DNA of 64,000 bases from Deltaproteobacteria bacterium (GTDB taxonomy: Bacteria > Myxococcota_A > UBA9160 > UBA4427), in NCBI GenBank assembly GCA_019310385.1, contig JAFDEK010000003.1, positions 55,183 through 119,182 on the forward strand, in the 5' to 3' direction. Numbering within the stretch: position 1 is the first letter of the stretch; the number at the start of each line of letters is the position of its first letter. The translations under genes were made by a program, and so were the position numbers. Under the pieces are notes generated by a model. That model was not told the origin of the DNA and did no database searches. It saw nothing but the letters and a program-made list of their open reading frames with translations. Shown here piece by piece: positions 26,147-34,978 of the stretch.

Positions 26147-28678
26147 TCAGCGGGCGTCGCGCGACCGGATGGAGTGAATCGCCGCTACGGCGGCAAGGAT
26201 CAGGGCGATTCCGAAGAGACCGACACCAATCTGGAAGCGGTCGATGTCGGTGCCAATTTCGTCGACGGAGAGGACCGTGTCTCCCTCGCCCCTCAGCACC
26301 GCGACCTGCCAGCCCTTTTCCTTCGCGTCGGAACCTGGGTAGAAGCGTTTCGAGCCCACGAGGAATCGTTGATCCTCCCCGATGAGGGGATCGGTCGCGA
26401 CTCGTGCCCCGCCACGGGTGGTGTCGAAGACGGGCCGCCAGAGGGCGGGCTGGCCTTCGGCGAAGAGGGGATTCTGCGGGTGTACGACGAGCTGCTCGCG
26501 GTCGTTCATCACGACGACCACCAGGCCGGCGGAGCCCTCGGCCCTCGGGGCCCCTTCTACGAGTTCCTGGATCGCCGCCAGGCTCATGGTGCCGAGGAGC
26601 ACGCCGGCCAGCGCTCCGGCTTCGTCGCGAATTGGTGTCGAGATGGCAACGAGCGCCTCGTTGCCCCGTGCCTGGGAGACGAAGGGTTCGGAGAAGTGAA
26701 GCCCACTCAGCGGCCTCTGACTTTCATCGCCCGCGTTGAACCAGTCACGAAAGCGGAAGTTTCGCCCCTCCAAGCCCGGATCTCGCGGGGACCGGCGCAC
26801 GAGGTTGCCGTTTACATCCGCCACGCCGAGACTGAAGAGGGCCGGACTCTGGTCGCGCGCCGAGTCGAGGAGGCCTTGGATCGCAGCACGGTCCCCCACC
26901 CGAAGGGCGCGGGCGAGACTCGGGTTGGCGGCGATCCGGAGCACTCGATTTCGGGCGTCCGTGAGCTCGCCTTCGAGCAAGCCGGCTGCCACATGGGCGA
27001 CCATCTCGTTCGCGCCCAGGACCTGCTCCTCCACGACGCCCCGCACATCGCTGACTGCAACGTCCCGGACCCAGGTCGACGCAGTGAACACACCGAGGCC
27101 CAGTGTGAGGCCGATCGCCGCGAGGATTGCGGCAAAACGCAGCTCCTTGGAGCGCTTCAGAACCTGGCGCTGGGAACGTCGCTGGTCGAGGCCACGCAGG
27201 CGTTCGGCCATCTCCGAGGCGTTCGAGAGGCGCTGCGCGGCGGAGCCATCCACGCAGACTGCGATGTCATCACGCAGGAGATCGTCGTCGATCTCTCGTT
27301 CCCAGCCGAATGAGAGTGGACGCCCCAGGTCGCCGAGAACCATCTGGTAGAGCACCACGCCAAGGGAGTAGATGTCGCTCTGTACGGAGGATTGCAGGCC
27401 ACTGAGCCGCTCGGGCGCCATGTAGAGATGGGTCCCCCCAGCGCTGCTCGCCGAATCCGCGAAGATTTCGGTCGCGATGGAGAGACCCGTGATCTCATCA
27501 CCCACGCTCTCCCGGTCGGCGATCAAGCCTATGCCGAAGTCCGCCAGGCGTACGCTGGGCCGACCCCGAGCGTCGTTGGTGATGAGGATGTTGGAGGGCT
27601 TGATGTCGTTATGGAGCACCCCGACCCGATGGGCATTCGAGAGGGCATCGGCGGTCTGGGCGACGAGCTCGAGTCGAGTCTCGAGAGGCACGTCGGAGAG
27701 GCCGCTGCAGCCCGGGCTCGCGTGCATCTGCCCTTCGGCCCAGGTGGGGAGGTCGCCTTCCTGGGCATACTCGGATTCGAGATAGAAGGGCGGATCGTCG
27801 AGCTGCCAATCGAGCAGGCAGGCGATGTCAGGCCGATCACCGAGCTTGGTCTTGAGGACCCGAAGCAGGGTCACCTCCCGCTTGAGGGCCCGCAGGCGGT
27901 CGGGCAGGAAGCAGAACTTGAAGACGTGTCGCGTTCTGGAACGAGTGTGCTCCGCCAGCCAGGCCTCGCCAAAGGCCCCCTCGCCCAGCTTCCGGGTAAG
28001 GCGCCAGTCGCTGCGGCGTGGGATCTCCTTGCCGATGGCCGGGCGCCACCCGAGGGTGTCGGCGTCCTCCGGGGCCACGTCCCGGCGGGCCTTCTGGGAG
28101 TCGGGAGGGGGGCAAAGCGGCGAGAGGCCCGGGATTCCAACCTCGAATATCGAGATTGGCCCGTCGACGCCTTTGATGCGGTAGTTGCCGTGGGCGAGCC
28201 ACTCGAGGTCCGAACCGTCCGGCGCGTCGGTGATGAACTGACGAACCGAGTCGAAGGCGGCCTGGGTCAGCAGGACCTGGTCGCCCAGGGCCAGCCCCAT
28301 GACCCGGGCCGCCGTGTCGATGGAGAGGCCGAAGAGCTCGTCGTCGACCTGTCCCCTCATCACGGCGGCCTGGCCCATGTGCACGCCAATTCGCGTGTGG
28401 AGCCGCGCATCTCCCTCGCTCCCGGCCATGCTCTGCTGGAAGTCCAGGGCGCAGTCCACCGCCTTGGAGGGCACGTCGAAGGTGGCGAAGAACCCGTCCC
28501 CGGCGTTGTCCTCCTCGACCCCGTCATACCTGCGAAGAGCCTCTCGGAAGATATCGTTGTGACTGCGGATCGCCCGGGCGCCCGCAATATCGCCGAGCCG
28601 CTGCTTGAGCTCCGTCGAGCCCACGAGATCCGTGAACAGGAAGACCTTGAGTACGACCCTTTCGCCCTCGCGACTCAT
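26147..28678 (-). CDS. class III cyclase-like / Ser-Thr kinase / Cache sensor fusion
   Basis: 843 aa. Residues 10-180 are a class III cyclase-type domain (FLFTDLVGSTEL metal Asp17, NAGDGFFATF Asp61). The usual substrate Lys is Asp57 and the transition-state Asn is Asp121, though Arg125 is kept. Residues 225-500 are a Hanks-type kinase: glycine loop GEGAFGEAW, Lys in HVFKFCF, HNDIKPSNIL (Asp358) and ADFG (Asp380). A membrane helix near 525-550, an extracytoplasmic dCache-like region (NEMVAHVAAGLLEGEL through GTMSLAAIQEL) and a final helix near 815-835 complete it. Last gene of the lipoprotein operon, 25 bp after lpoB. Confidence 0.88.
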   Translation of the reverse strand: MSREGERVVLKVFLFTDLVGSTELKQRLGDIAGARAIRSHNDIFREALRRYDGVEEDNAGDGFFATFDVPSKAVDCALDFQQSMAGSEGDARLHTRIGVHMGQAAVMRGQVDDELFGLSIDTAARVMGLALGDQVLLTQAAFDSVRQFITDAPDGSDLEWLAHGNYRIKGVDGPISIFEVGIPGLSPLCPPPDSQKARRDVAPEDADTLGWRPAIGKEIPRRSDWRLTRKLGEGAFGEAWLAEHTRSRTRHVFKFCFLPDRLRALKREVTLLRVLKTKLGDRPDIACLLDWQLDDPPFYLESEYAQEGDLPTWAEGQMHASPGCSGLSDVPLETRLELVAQTADALSNAHRVGVLHNDIKPSNILITNDARGRPSVRLADFGIGLIADRESVGDEITGLSIATEIFADSASSAGGTHLYMAPERLSGLQSSVQSDIYSLGVVLYQMVLGDLGRPLSFGWEREIDDDLLRDDIAVCVDGSAAQRLSNASEMAERLRGLDQRRSQRQVLKRSKELRFAAILAAIGLTLGLGVFTASTWVRDVAVSDVRGVVEEQVLGANEMVAHVAAGLLEGELTDARNRVLRIAANPSLARALRVGDRAAIQGLLDSARDQSPALFSLGVADVNGNLVRRSPRDPGLEGRNFRFRDWFNAGDESQRPLSGLHFSEPFVSQARGNEALVAISTPIRDEAGALAGVLLGTMSLAAIQELVEGAPRAEGSAGLVVVVMNDREQLVVHPQNPLFAEGQPALWRPVFDTTRGGARVATDPLIGEDQRFLVGSKRFYPGSDAKEKGWQVAVLRGEGDTVLSVDEIGTDIDRFQIGVGLFGIALILAAVAAIHSIRSRDAR

Positions 28679-28703
28679 GGCCCTCGCTCTCTCTCGTGGC
28701 GCG

Positions 28704-29243
28704 TTAGAAGTTTGATCGCCCCGCCTGCACCTGCTTGATGTCATGGGACCACTGACCCACGAGCTCGCCGTCCAGGCTGTAGAGCTTCATCTGCATGGTG
28801 AAGTGAAGCACCTGGTTGTCGTCCGTGCCGTACTGACGCTTCGACGTGAGAGACTGCTTCAGGATGTAGTCGAAATCGTCGGCCGTGACGTCAAGGAGCC
28901 GCACCAACCCGGAGCCCAGGATCAGGTTCGTGACCAGATCCGACAGATCGCTCATTTGGATGCTCTCGTCGTCGGTGTTGTTCACCAGCCTGCCGAGTAC
29001 CAGGCGCGGCTTTGTGTCCCAGCCCTGCACCTGCGGCGAGCGCAGGAATTTCTGGGTGACAGTGCTTGCCAGCTCCTTCAGGTCGGTCATGGTGACGCCC
29101 ACGCGGATCAGATCGCGCTCGTTGGTGTCACCGTAGTCCACGCGGCTCTTGGGCTGACTGGTCGTCGAGGCGCAGCCCGAAAGCCCGAGCAGCGAGATCG
29201 CGGCCAGCGAGAAGCCAAGTCGTCGAAGCACTTCCATCTTCAT
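28704..29243 (-). CDS. LpoB-like penicillin-binding-protein activator lipoprotein
   Basis: 179 aa. Lipoprotein signal peptide with lipobox LSGC (MKMEVLRRLGFSLAAISLLG then Cys). The mature part (VGVTMTDLKELASTVTQKFL, then RPRLVLGRLVNNTDDESI-like block KPRLVLGRLVNNTDDES, and LHFTMQMKLYSLDGELVGQW) matches the LpoB family, which in E. coli stimulates the peptidoglycan synthase PBP1b from the outer membrane. AAGGAG lies seven bases before the ATG. It follows the YcfL-like gene by 31 bp, the same neighbour as in enterobacteria (ycfL-lpoB). Confidence 0.86.
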   Translation of the reverse strand: MKMEVLRRLGFSLAAISLLGLSGCASTTSQPKSRVDYGDTNERDLIRVGVTMTDLKELASTVTQKFLRSPQVQGWDTKPRLVLGRLVNNTDDESIQMSDLSDLVTNLILGSGLVRLLDVTADDFDYILKQSLTSKRQYGTDDNQVLHFTMQMKLYSLDGELVGQWSHDIKQVQAGRSNF

Positions 29244-29274
29244 TGCGTTTCTCTCCTTCGGCTCGCGGGCCGGT

Positions 29275-29721
29275 TCAGCTACTGGTGTGCGGATATCGAA
29301 CGGTAAAGGTGATTCGCGTGGCCTGGGGGCTGGGCCCGGTCGCGCGGATCTTCTTGATCAGGTTCGGAGTCAGGGAGAAACGTGTCCAGATGCCCCCACC
29401 ATCCACTTCGAAGCCGTCGTCATCCTCCCACTCGAATCGGTATTCGAGATTGTAGGTATTCTGGGAGAGGTTCTGTACGGACACGGAAGCCTCGGTCAGG
29501 GAACCCGTCTTGCGGAACTTGGGATCGATGATGACGACCTTTCCGAGCAGGTCCTTCGAGCCGAGGACCAGCTTGGCCCGCGGATAGGTGTGGTCCACCA
29601 CCACGTTGCTGGTGTCCTGGACGTGCGGCGCGGAGGCGCTGGCGCACCCGAGCTGCGAGGCCAGGAGCACCGCGGCGGCTCCTCCCAACATCCAACGATT
29701 GCTCCTACTTGCACCGGTCAT
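29275..29721 (-). CDS. YcfL-like lipoprotein (DUF1425)
   Basis: 148 aa. Lipobox in ASQLGCASAS after a short basic start and hydrophobic core. The mature domain has VVVDHTYPRAKLVLGSKDLL, ASVSVQNLSQNTYNLEYRFEW and the late LTPNLIKKIRATGPSPQA, the pattern of the YcfL/DUF1425 family, whose function is unknown but which is typically encoded beside lpoB. ATG 29721 is chosen because the product then starts with a standard signal; a longer frame overlaps the upstream gene. Placed between COG3014-like and LpoB-like genes. Confidence 0.84.
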   Translation of the reverse strand: MTGASRSNRWMLGGAAAVLLASQLGCASASAPHVQDTSNVVVDHTYPRAKLVLGSKDLLGKVVIIDPKFRKTGSLTEASVSVQNLSQNTYNLEYRFEWEDDDGFEVDGGGIWTRFSLTPNLIKKIRATGPSPQATRITFTVRYPHTSS

Positions 29722-29756
29722 CGTGTAACCCCCCTTGTCTGTATGAATCCAGGACT

Positions 29757-31340
29757 CTAGTTGAACCACAGGCTCTGATTGGCATGGGCGAGCATTTGTG
29801 CATCCATGCTGCGTACGAAAATGAAGGTCGGACCGCTCTCGGCGATCGCGACCGACTGGGTACTCAGGACTGCGCCGGTCTCGTCCCGGGAGTGGATCTC
29901 GATGGCATCCACGCCGGGCGGCGCATAGAAGCGTGCCGCAGAAATCGTGGCCGGCAAGCTCATCCACGACCGCATGTCGGGGGTCGAGAGGGCGTCGTGC
30001 ATGGTCACCACGCCCATTGCGATGCTGTTGTCTTTCGCGGCCGTGCGCTTGCCCACGGAAGCGGCGACGCGGATCAACACGTCGAGGGTCTGCTTGGATC
30101 GCTGGTCACTCTGGTAGCGCAGGGAGATGGCCTCGACGCTGGCCACCTCGTCGAGATCGGCGAGGGGCTCGCCGTTGCCCGTCACCGCGATCCCGGAGAC
30201 GACGGAGTCGACGGGCTCGTACACGGGCAGCTTGACGGGGATGATCATGTCCGAGCTGACTGGAATCTGGAACTCGAGAACCTTCTTCTCGGGCGTGAAT
30301 CCGTCGAAGGCCACGACCTGAACGAGCCGACGATCGCCCGCCTTCTCGCCCTTCTGCATCGCCTCGTAGGCCTCTCTGATCACTTTACTCTCGGGATTCA
30401 GCTCGAGAGCCTTGCCGTAGCTGATGCGCGCATTGTCCATGAGGCTGGGATCGTCGGCGCTCTCGAACTCCTGGATCATCCCTGCCATGTAGAAGCCGAA
30501 GGGGTTGACGAAGGCGCTGGGCACCGCCTGTGCCTTGGTCTCGTAATCCGCATAGGCGGCCCAGACCAGCTTCTCCACCATGCCCGAGAAGGGGTTCTTG
30601 CCCCTCTTCTTGGCCAGATCCTCCTGGATCTTGCGCTGCTCGGCATCGAATGCGGCCTTCTCGGTGTTCTGCCAGTCGATGGAGCGCCGGGTCACGTTGT
30701 AGGCGAGGCGATCCCCACTCAGCAGATAGGCGATGGACTTTCCGTTGAGCATGAGGATGCGCTCGAAGGCCACGCCGTAGTACGGCACGAACTCGTCCTT
30801 GCCAATGACCATGCCGCAGAACTTGCCCATGAAGGCCTTGCTCTTCTCCTTGGCCTTGGATTCGTCGTTGCGCAGGTTGAGCACCTGCTCGGCGCCGGTG
30901 TAGGCCTCGATGGAGCCGGCGAGATCACCCTGCGCGAGTTCCAGGCTTCCGTGCTCGACGAAGCCGAGGAACCCGACCTTCCGGAAGTATTTTGCGTCGT
31001 TTCCCTTGGCCTTCTTTCGGGCCTTGCCCTCCTTCTTGGTGTAGTGCTTGTCCACGTCCTCGAAGTTGCCCGAGAGCAGCTTGCTCTTCAGCGGCAGGAA
31101 GGACTTCGAGTATCCCGCATAGCGGATGGTGCGCCCGTGACCGAGGCTGACTGGTGCGGCCGATTGGCCGGGAGCAGCGCGTTCCGCGTCGCGCGCTGCG
31201 GCGTTCGCGGCGTCCTTCTCCTGCTTCTTCTCAATGGCATCCGCGAGCTCCTTGACGCCCTTGAAGGGGTCGAACTGGGCATGGGAAAAGACCGGCGTGA
31301 GGATCAGGGCAGTGACGAGAACGAGGCTCTTCTTCAGCAT
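29757..31340 (-). CDS. COG3014-like exported protein
   Basis: 527 aa with a signal peptide (MLKKSLVLVTALILTPVFSHA). It contains helical, TPR-like stretches (DLAGSIEAYTGAEQVLN, ARISYGKALELNPESKVIRE) and a late beta-rich part (LEFQIPVSSDMIIPVKLP, AFDGFTPEKKVLEF). Proteins of this architecture (COG3014) are encoded with YcfL and LpoB homologues in several Gram-negative genomes, which is the arrangement here. Function unknown; the context suggests envelope or peptidoglycan-synthesis support. The gap to the YcfL-like gene is 35 bp and to the upstream gene 15 bp. Confidence 0.75.
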   Translation of the reverse strand: MLKKSLVLVTALILTPVFSHAQFDPFKGVKELADAIEKKQEKDAANAAARDAERAAPGQSAAPVSLGHGRTIRYAGYSKSFLPLKSKLLSGNFEDVDKHYTKKEGKARKKAKGNDAKYFRKVGFLGFVEHGSLELAQGDLAGSIEAYTGAEQVLNLRNDESKAKEKSKAFMGKFCGMVIGKDEFVPYYGVAFERILMLNGKSIAYLLSGDRLAYNVTRRSIDWQNTEKAAFDAEQRKIQEDLAKKRGKNPFSGMVEKLVWAAYADYETKAQAVPSAFVNPFGFYMAGMIQEFESADDPSLMDNARISYGKALELNPESKVIREAYEAMQKGEKAGDRRLVQVVAFDGFTPEKKVLEFQIPVSSDMIIPVKLPVYEPVDSVVSGIAVTGNGEPLADLDEVASVEAISLRYQSDQRSKQTLDVLIRVAASVGKRTAAKDNSIAMGVVTMHDALSTPDMRSWMSLPATISAARFYAPPGVDAIEIHSRDETGAVLSTQSVAIAESGPTFIFVRSMDAQMLAHANQSLWFN

Positions 31341-31355
31341 GATCGTTATCCCTTT

Positions 31356-34010
31356 CTAGAAGGCGGGACGATTGATTTCTCTCTTCGCTTTCTTCGCGGG
31401 CTGTTTGCCGGCGGGCTTCGGCGCCGTGCGTCCGATGTCGCCGACGGCGGGTGTTCCGCCGGAGATCAGTTCGGCGCGTGATCGGGAGGCCTCCACAGAG
31501 ACGACCCGTACCGTGCCGACCTTCTCCTCCATGCTGCCGAAGGACTGGCCGGTGTCCGGGTCGATCATCTCGGTACCGGGCCGCATGAGGTCGAGCAAGG
31601 TGCCCACCTCGAGGTCCCCGTCCTCGCCCCGGTTGAGGTAGACGGTGGTCTGGTCGGGGAGGAGTCCGATCACGCGGACCGGGTACACACGCTGGAGGAT
31701 CAACTTCACCGCCGAGGTGGTCAGCAGGTCGAGCAGCTCGCTCCCGTGGTCGCCGTCCTTCGGCAGGCGTTGGTCGACGGCGACCTGCTCGGCCGCCAGC
31801 ACGGAGCCTGCCCGCACGTCTACAACGCGAATCGAGAGCTTTGCTACCCCGGAGCTGCGCTTCTGGACCTCGTCGAGGAGCTCGATGTGCTTGGTCTCGG
31901 TCTCGATGCGAAAATCGGTGAGATCTCCATAGACCATGTAGTCCGAGCCGGAGAGCTGTTGGAGGTAGGCGCTGATGTCCTCGCCCTGGGTGGCGGCCTG
32001 GAAGATCTTCTCGTCGAGAACCTGGTCGATCTCCTTGCGCTCGAGCACCTCGAAACGGTTGGTCTGGGAGAGGCGGACGCCCAGGGTCCCGGCCAGGTCG
32101 CGGACGTAGCTGTGCTGGGAACTCTGCACCCGAGAGGCATCTCCCAGGCGGATCTTGCCCACCGCCAGGGTGGGTTTGGCCTTGCCGCCGCTGGGGACCC
32201 TTGCGTTGCGCGTGGACGAGGGTGAATCCGTCGCGTCCGGGCTGCGGCGGAGAATGTCGCCGACCTCGAGGCTGCTGCCCGGCGTCGCCTTGCCCCGGCT
32301 CCTGGCATCCTCGACAATGGCGACATCGACGCCGCCGATGAGGCTCTCCTGCACGCCAAGCTGGATCCCCGTGTCGGGATCGATGACGGCCTCGCCGGGC
32401 CGGAACGCCTCGAGGGTCTCGCCCCGCCGCAGGCCGCCGTCGAGGCCCCGGTTGATGTAGACCGTCCCGTCGGCCGAGATGGCCGCAACCTTGATCGGGT
32501 AGATGGCGTTGAGCAGGATCGTGACGAGCTCCGCCGAGTAGGCGTTGGCCAGGGTGGTGACGCTGCGGTCCCGGCTCGCGTTGGGATCGATGGCCTTGCG
32601 TATCTCGATATTGCGCGAGTCGAGGATGTCGCCCGAGCGTGCGTCGACGATACGGACCGTGCCGTCGACCCGCCCCACCGTCTGGGAGATGGTGCGCGTC
32701 GATCCCGGCAGCCGGGTCGACTCGCCCTGCAGGTCGAAGAGGGCCACGTTGCCGTATACCAGGTAGTCCGCGCCGGCGAGGGTGCCCATGGCGCTCCCCA
32801 TGCCGCGGTTGCCCGCGATCGCCTGGGCCTCCTGCTCGCGCAGGAGCTGATCCACCTCCTGGCGGTCGATCATCTGGAAGCGCTTGGTGGTCGCGAGGCC
32901 CGAGATGATGCGGTCGGTGAACAAAGACACAGTGGTGGAGTCGTGGTCGCCCGTAGCGCCGAAGTCGATGGTCCCCAGGGCGACCCGGGGGCGCTCCGCC
33001 CCACCCGCCGAGCTCTGTTTGAGGGGCGTTCCCGCCGCCACGGCGCTGGACGGAGCACGCGCCTCGGTGGGCTCCGCGGGGGCATCGACCAGCACGAGAT
33101 CTCCGACCATGAACGCGGTGCCGGAGGTCATCTGTGCGATGGACATGGTCTCGTTGACCTCGCTGAGCTCCAGGGAGCCCACCTTCGAGAGCAGCCGTCC
33201 CAGGGAGATGCCGCCGTCTATCACCTCCTTGCCCTCTCGCTTCACGACGTAGCGGTCACCGGGACCGACGCCGTCGTTCGTCCCCCGCGATACGACCAGC
33301 GGATCGATGCTCACGACCGTCGCGGGAAAGGTCACGTCGATGATGCGGGCCGCGGCTTCCTGGGCGAGCTGGTCGATGAAGGTGAAGTCGTCCGTGTCTG
33401 TGCTCATCCCGGCGTACACATTCTCGGTGAGCTGGGAGCGGATGCTTCCGGCTCCCATGACTTCGCCGCTCTCCACCCGTACGACGCGAAAGAGGAGCCG
33501 TCCGTCGCTGACTTCGACGGTACTCGTCCGGCCTTCACGGCTGTAGGGAACCGAGGTGGTCGTGGCCTGCCGGTTCTGGAGCTTCTCGAGCCGGGCAACA
33601 ACGAGGATGTCTGCTCCCACAGCGGTGCCGAGATCCTTGATGTCGTTGTCGGCATCCTTGAATTTCGCCAGGGCCCCGATGGCGAGGACCGTGAAGCCGC
33701 TGACCTCGGTCATGTTGCCGATGGACCCGTCGAGAGTCTGGGTCACGAAGTCGTCGGCGCGCTCCTGGCCGAAGCGCTGCTCCTCGACGACCTTGCGCAG
33801 GGCCTCCCGCTCCACCGGAACGAAGCGCCGACTCCGGGCGAGGCTCTGGAGAATGCGATCGGTGAGCGGATCGTTGAGGCCCACCACTGAGACGCGGGAA
33901 GGTGCCGTGCCCTCGATCGGTGTCGCGTGAGTGAGCGGGGCGATGGCTCCGAGAAGGAGCCCCGTGGCGATCATGAAGTGAAGTAGGTACAGGATTCCGG
34001 ATCGACGCAT
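31356..34010 (-). CDS. exported protein with three CsgG/FlgT-like modules
   Basis: 884 aa with signal peptide (MRRSGILYLLHFMIATGLLL). Three similar modules at about residues 40-315, 340-590 and 615-865 each have a CsgG-like beginning (RPRVALGTIDFGAT, RFQMIDRQEVDQLLREQ, ADYLVYGNVALFD). Each ends in a FlgT-C-like block: VYINRGLDGGLRRGETL, VYLNRGEDGDLEVGTLL, or the diverged VVSRGTNDGVGPGDRYVV, followed by IDPDTG and a VG-x-x-x-V strand. Start at 34010 is chosen over 34031 because AAGGAG lies seven bases upstream. Likely periplasmic or outer-membrane associated; assembly function is inference. Confidence 0.8.
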   Translation of the reverse strand: MRRSGILYLLHFMIATGLLLGAIAPLTHATPIEGTAPSRVSVVGLNDPLTDRILQSLARSRRFVPVEREALRKVVEEQRFGQERADDFVTQTLDGSIGNMTEVSGFTVLAIGALAKFKDADNDIKDLGTAVGADILVVARLEKLQNRQATTTSVPYSREGRTSTVEVSDGRLLFRVVRVESGEVMGAGSIRSQLTENVYAGMSTDTDDFTFIDQLAQEAAARIIDVTFPATVVSIDPLVVSRGTNDGVGPGDRYVVKREGKEVIDGGISLGRLLSKVGSLELSEVNETMSIAQMTSGTAFMVGDLVLVDAPAEPTEARAPSSAVAAGTPLKQSSAGGAERPRVALGTIDFGATGDHDSTTVSLFTDRIISGLATTKRFQMIDRQEVDQLLREQEAQAIAGNRGMGSAMGTLAGADYLVYGNVALFDLQGESTRLPGSTRTISQTVGRVDGTVRIVDARSGDILDSRNIEIRKAIDPNASRDRSVTTLANAYSAELVTILLNAIYPIKVAAISADGTVYINRGLDGGLRRGETLEAFRPGEAVIDPDTGIQLGVQESLIGGVDVAIVEDARSRGKATPGSSLEVGDILRRSPDATDSPSSTRNARVPSGGKAKPTLAVGKIRLGDASRVQSSQHSYVRDLAGTLGVRLSQTNRFEVLERKEIDQVLDEKIFQAATQGEDISAYLQQLSGSDYMVYGDLTDFRIETETKHIELLDEVQKRSSGVAKLSIRVVDVRAGSVLAAEQVAVDQRLPKDGDHGSELLDLLTTSAVKLILQRVYPVRVIGLLPDQTTVYLNRGEDGDLEVGTLLDLMRPGTEMIDPDTGQSFGSMEEKVGTVRVVSVEASRSRAELISGGTPAVGDIGRTAPKPAGKQPAKKAKREINRPAF

Positions 34011-34078
34011 GAAGGGTCTCCTTGGCAGCATGGCGAAGTGGCTGTAGCCGTTGCTTCCGGCGGGTCTGCGGGCAGGTC

Positions 34079-34978
34079 CTACTTCCTGATGATGAAGCCC
34101 TTCTCGACGCTGGTGTTCGGTGAGATGTCCAGCAGCTCGGCGATCGTGAACTTGGGATTGACCCGAGTCACCTTGATGGTCCCGACCTCACTCTCGGCGG
34201 AGCCGAGATTCTCTCCGGTATCGGGGTCGATGAGCGCGACGCCGGGGGAGAAGACGGTGAGGGTGTCGCCGACCTCGAGGCCGCCATCCTGCCCGCGGTT
34301 GATCCAGACCTGGTTCCCCTGGGCGTTGATGACCTTCATGGGGAAGACGCTGTCCACGAGCTGGTCCGCCATCTGGGCGGAGCTGTTCTTCGACAGCCGG
34401 GCGAAGTTCGACTTGGTCGGACTTCCAGTGTCGGTGTTGGCGAGTCGGGTCTTCAGCTTGAAGGAGCTGGTGGTGTCGAAGGTGCTCAGCACCTGGCCGG
34501 TCGTGGTATCCACGAGCTGGGCCGTGACGTGAAGCACGCCGGCGTCGGTGATCTTCCACTTGTTGTCGAGGTTCGGGACCGCCTTCGCCGAACGGTAGAA
34601 GCTGAAGCGCTGCACCGTCGGCAGGATCAGGTAGTTGGCGTTCGCCAGGGCCCCCGACCCGGCCGCGTCTCCCGCGAAGGCGTCGGAATCGGAGAGCTGC
34701 TGCTCCTCCCGGATGTCCTTCATGACATCCTTCTGACGGGAGACGATGTCGAACTTTCGCGTGGCGCGGATCGAGGCCTCCATGTCGGCGGTCAGGAGGC
34801 CGAGGTCGAGGTGATTGCGGGCCGCATGGCTGCCCTCGACCTCGTCGCCGAGCTTGGGCGTCTTGATCGCGACCCGGGGCTTGCCCGCGGCGGAGGCCAT
34901 CTGCGAGGCCAGGATCAGCGCACTGACGAGGACGAGCGGCAGGAGGCTCCTGCGAAGATTCGGAAGTCTTGAGTGCAA
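34079..34978 (-). CDS. exported single-module CsgG/FlgT-like protein
   Basis: 299 aa. A signal peptide (RRSLLPLVLVSALILASQMA) is followed by a CsgG-like domain (RVAIKTPKLGDEVEG, KFDIVSRQKDVMKDIREEQQ, ANYLILPTVQRFSFY) and a FlgT-C-like end (VWINRGQDGGLEVGDTLTVF, IDPDTGENLGSAESEVG). It is the one-module relative of the next gene in the operon, probably by duplication. The start is taken as TTG at 34978 with GGAG nine bases upstream because no ATG precedes the signal peptide in a sensible position. First gene of the six-gene - operon. Confidence 0.78.
   Translation of the reverse strand: MHSRLPNLRRSLLPLVLVSALILASQMASAAGKPRVAIKTPKLGDEVEGSHAARNHLDLGLLTADMEASIRATRKFDIVSRQKDVMKDIREEQQLSDSDAFAGDAAGSGALANANYLILPTVQRFSFYRSAKAVPNLDNKWKITDAGVLHVTAQLVDTTTGQVLSTFDTTSSFKLKTRLANTDTGSPTKSNFARLSKNSSAQMADQLVDSVFPMKVINAQGNQVWINRGQDGGLEVGDTLTVFSPGVALIDPDTGENLGSAESEVGTIKVTRVNPKFTIAELLDISPNTSVEKGFIIRK

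Noticed and set aside
29709-31481. 590-codon + frame opposite the COG3014-like gene
   Set aside because: Antisense shadow; the - gene has a signal peptide, ribosome binding site and family context.
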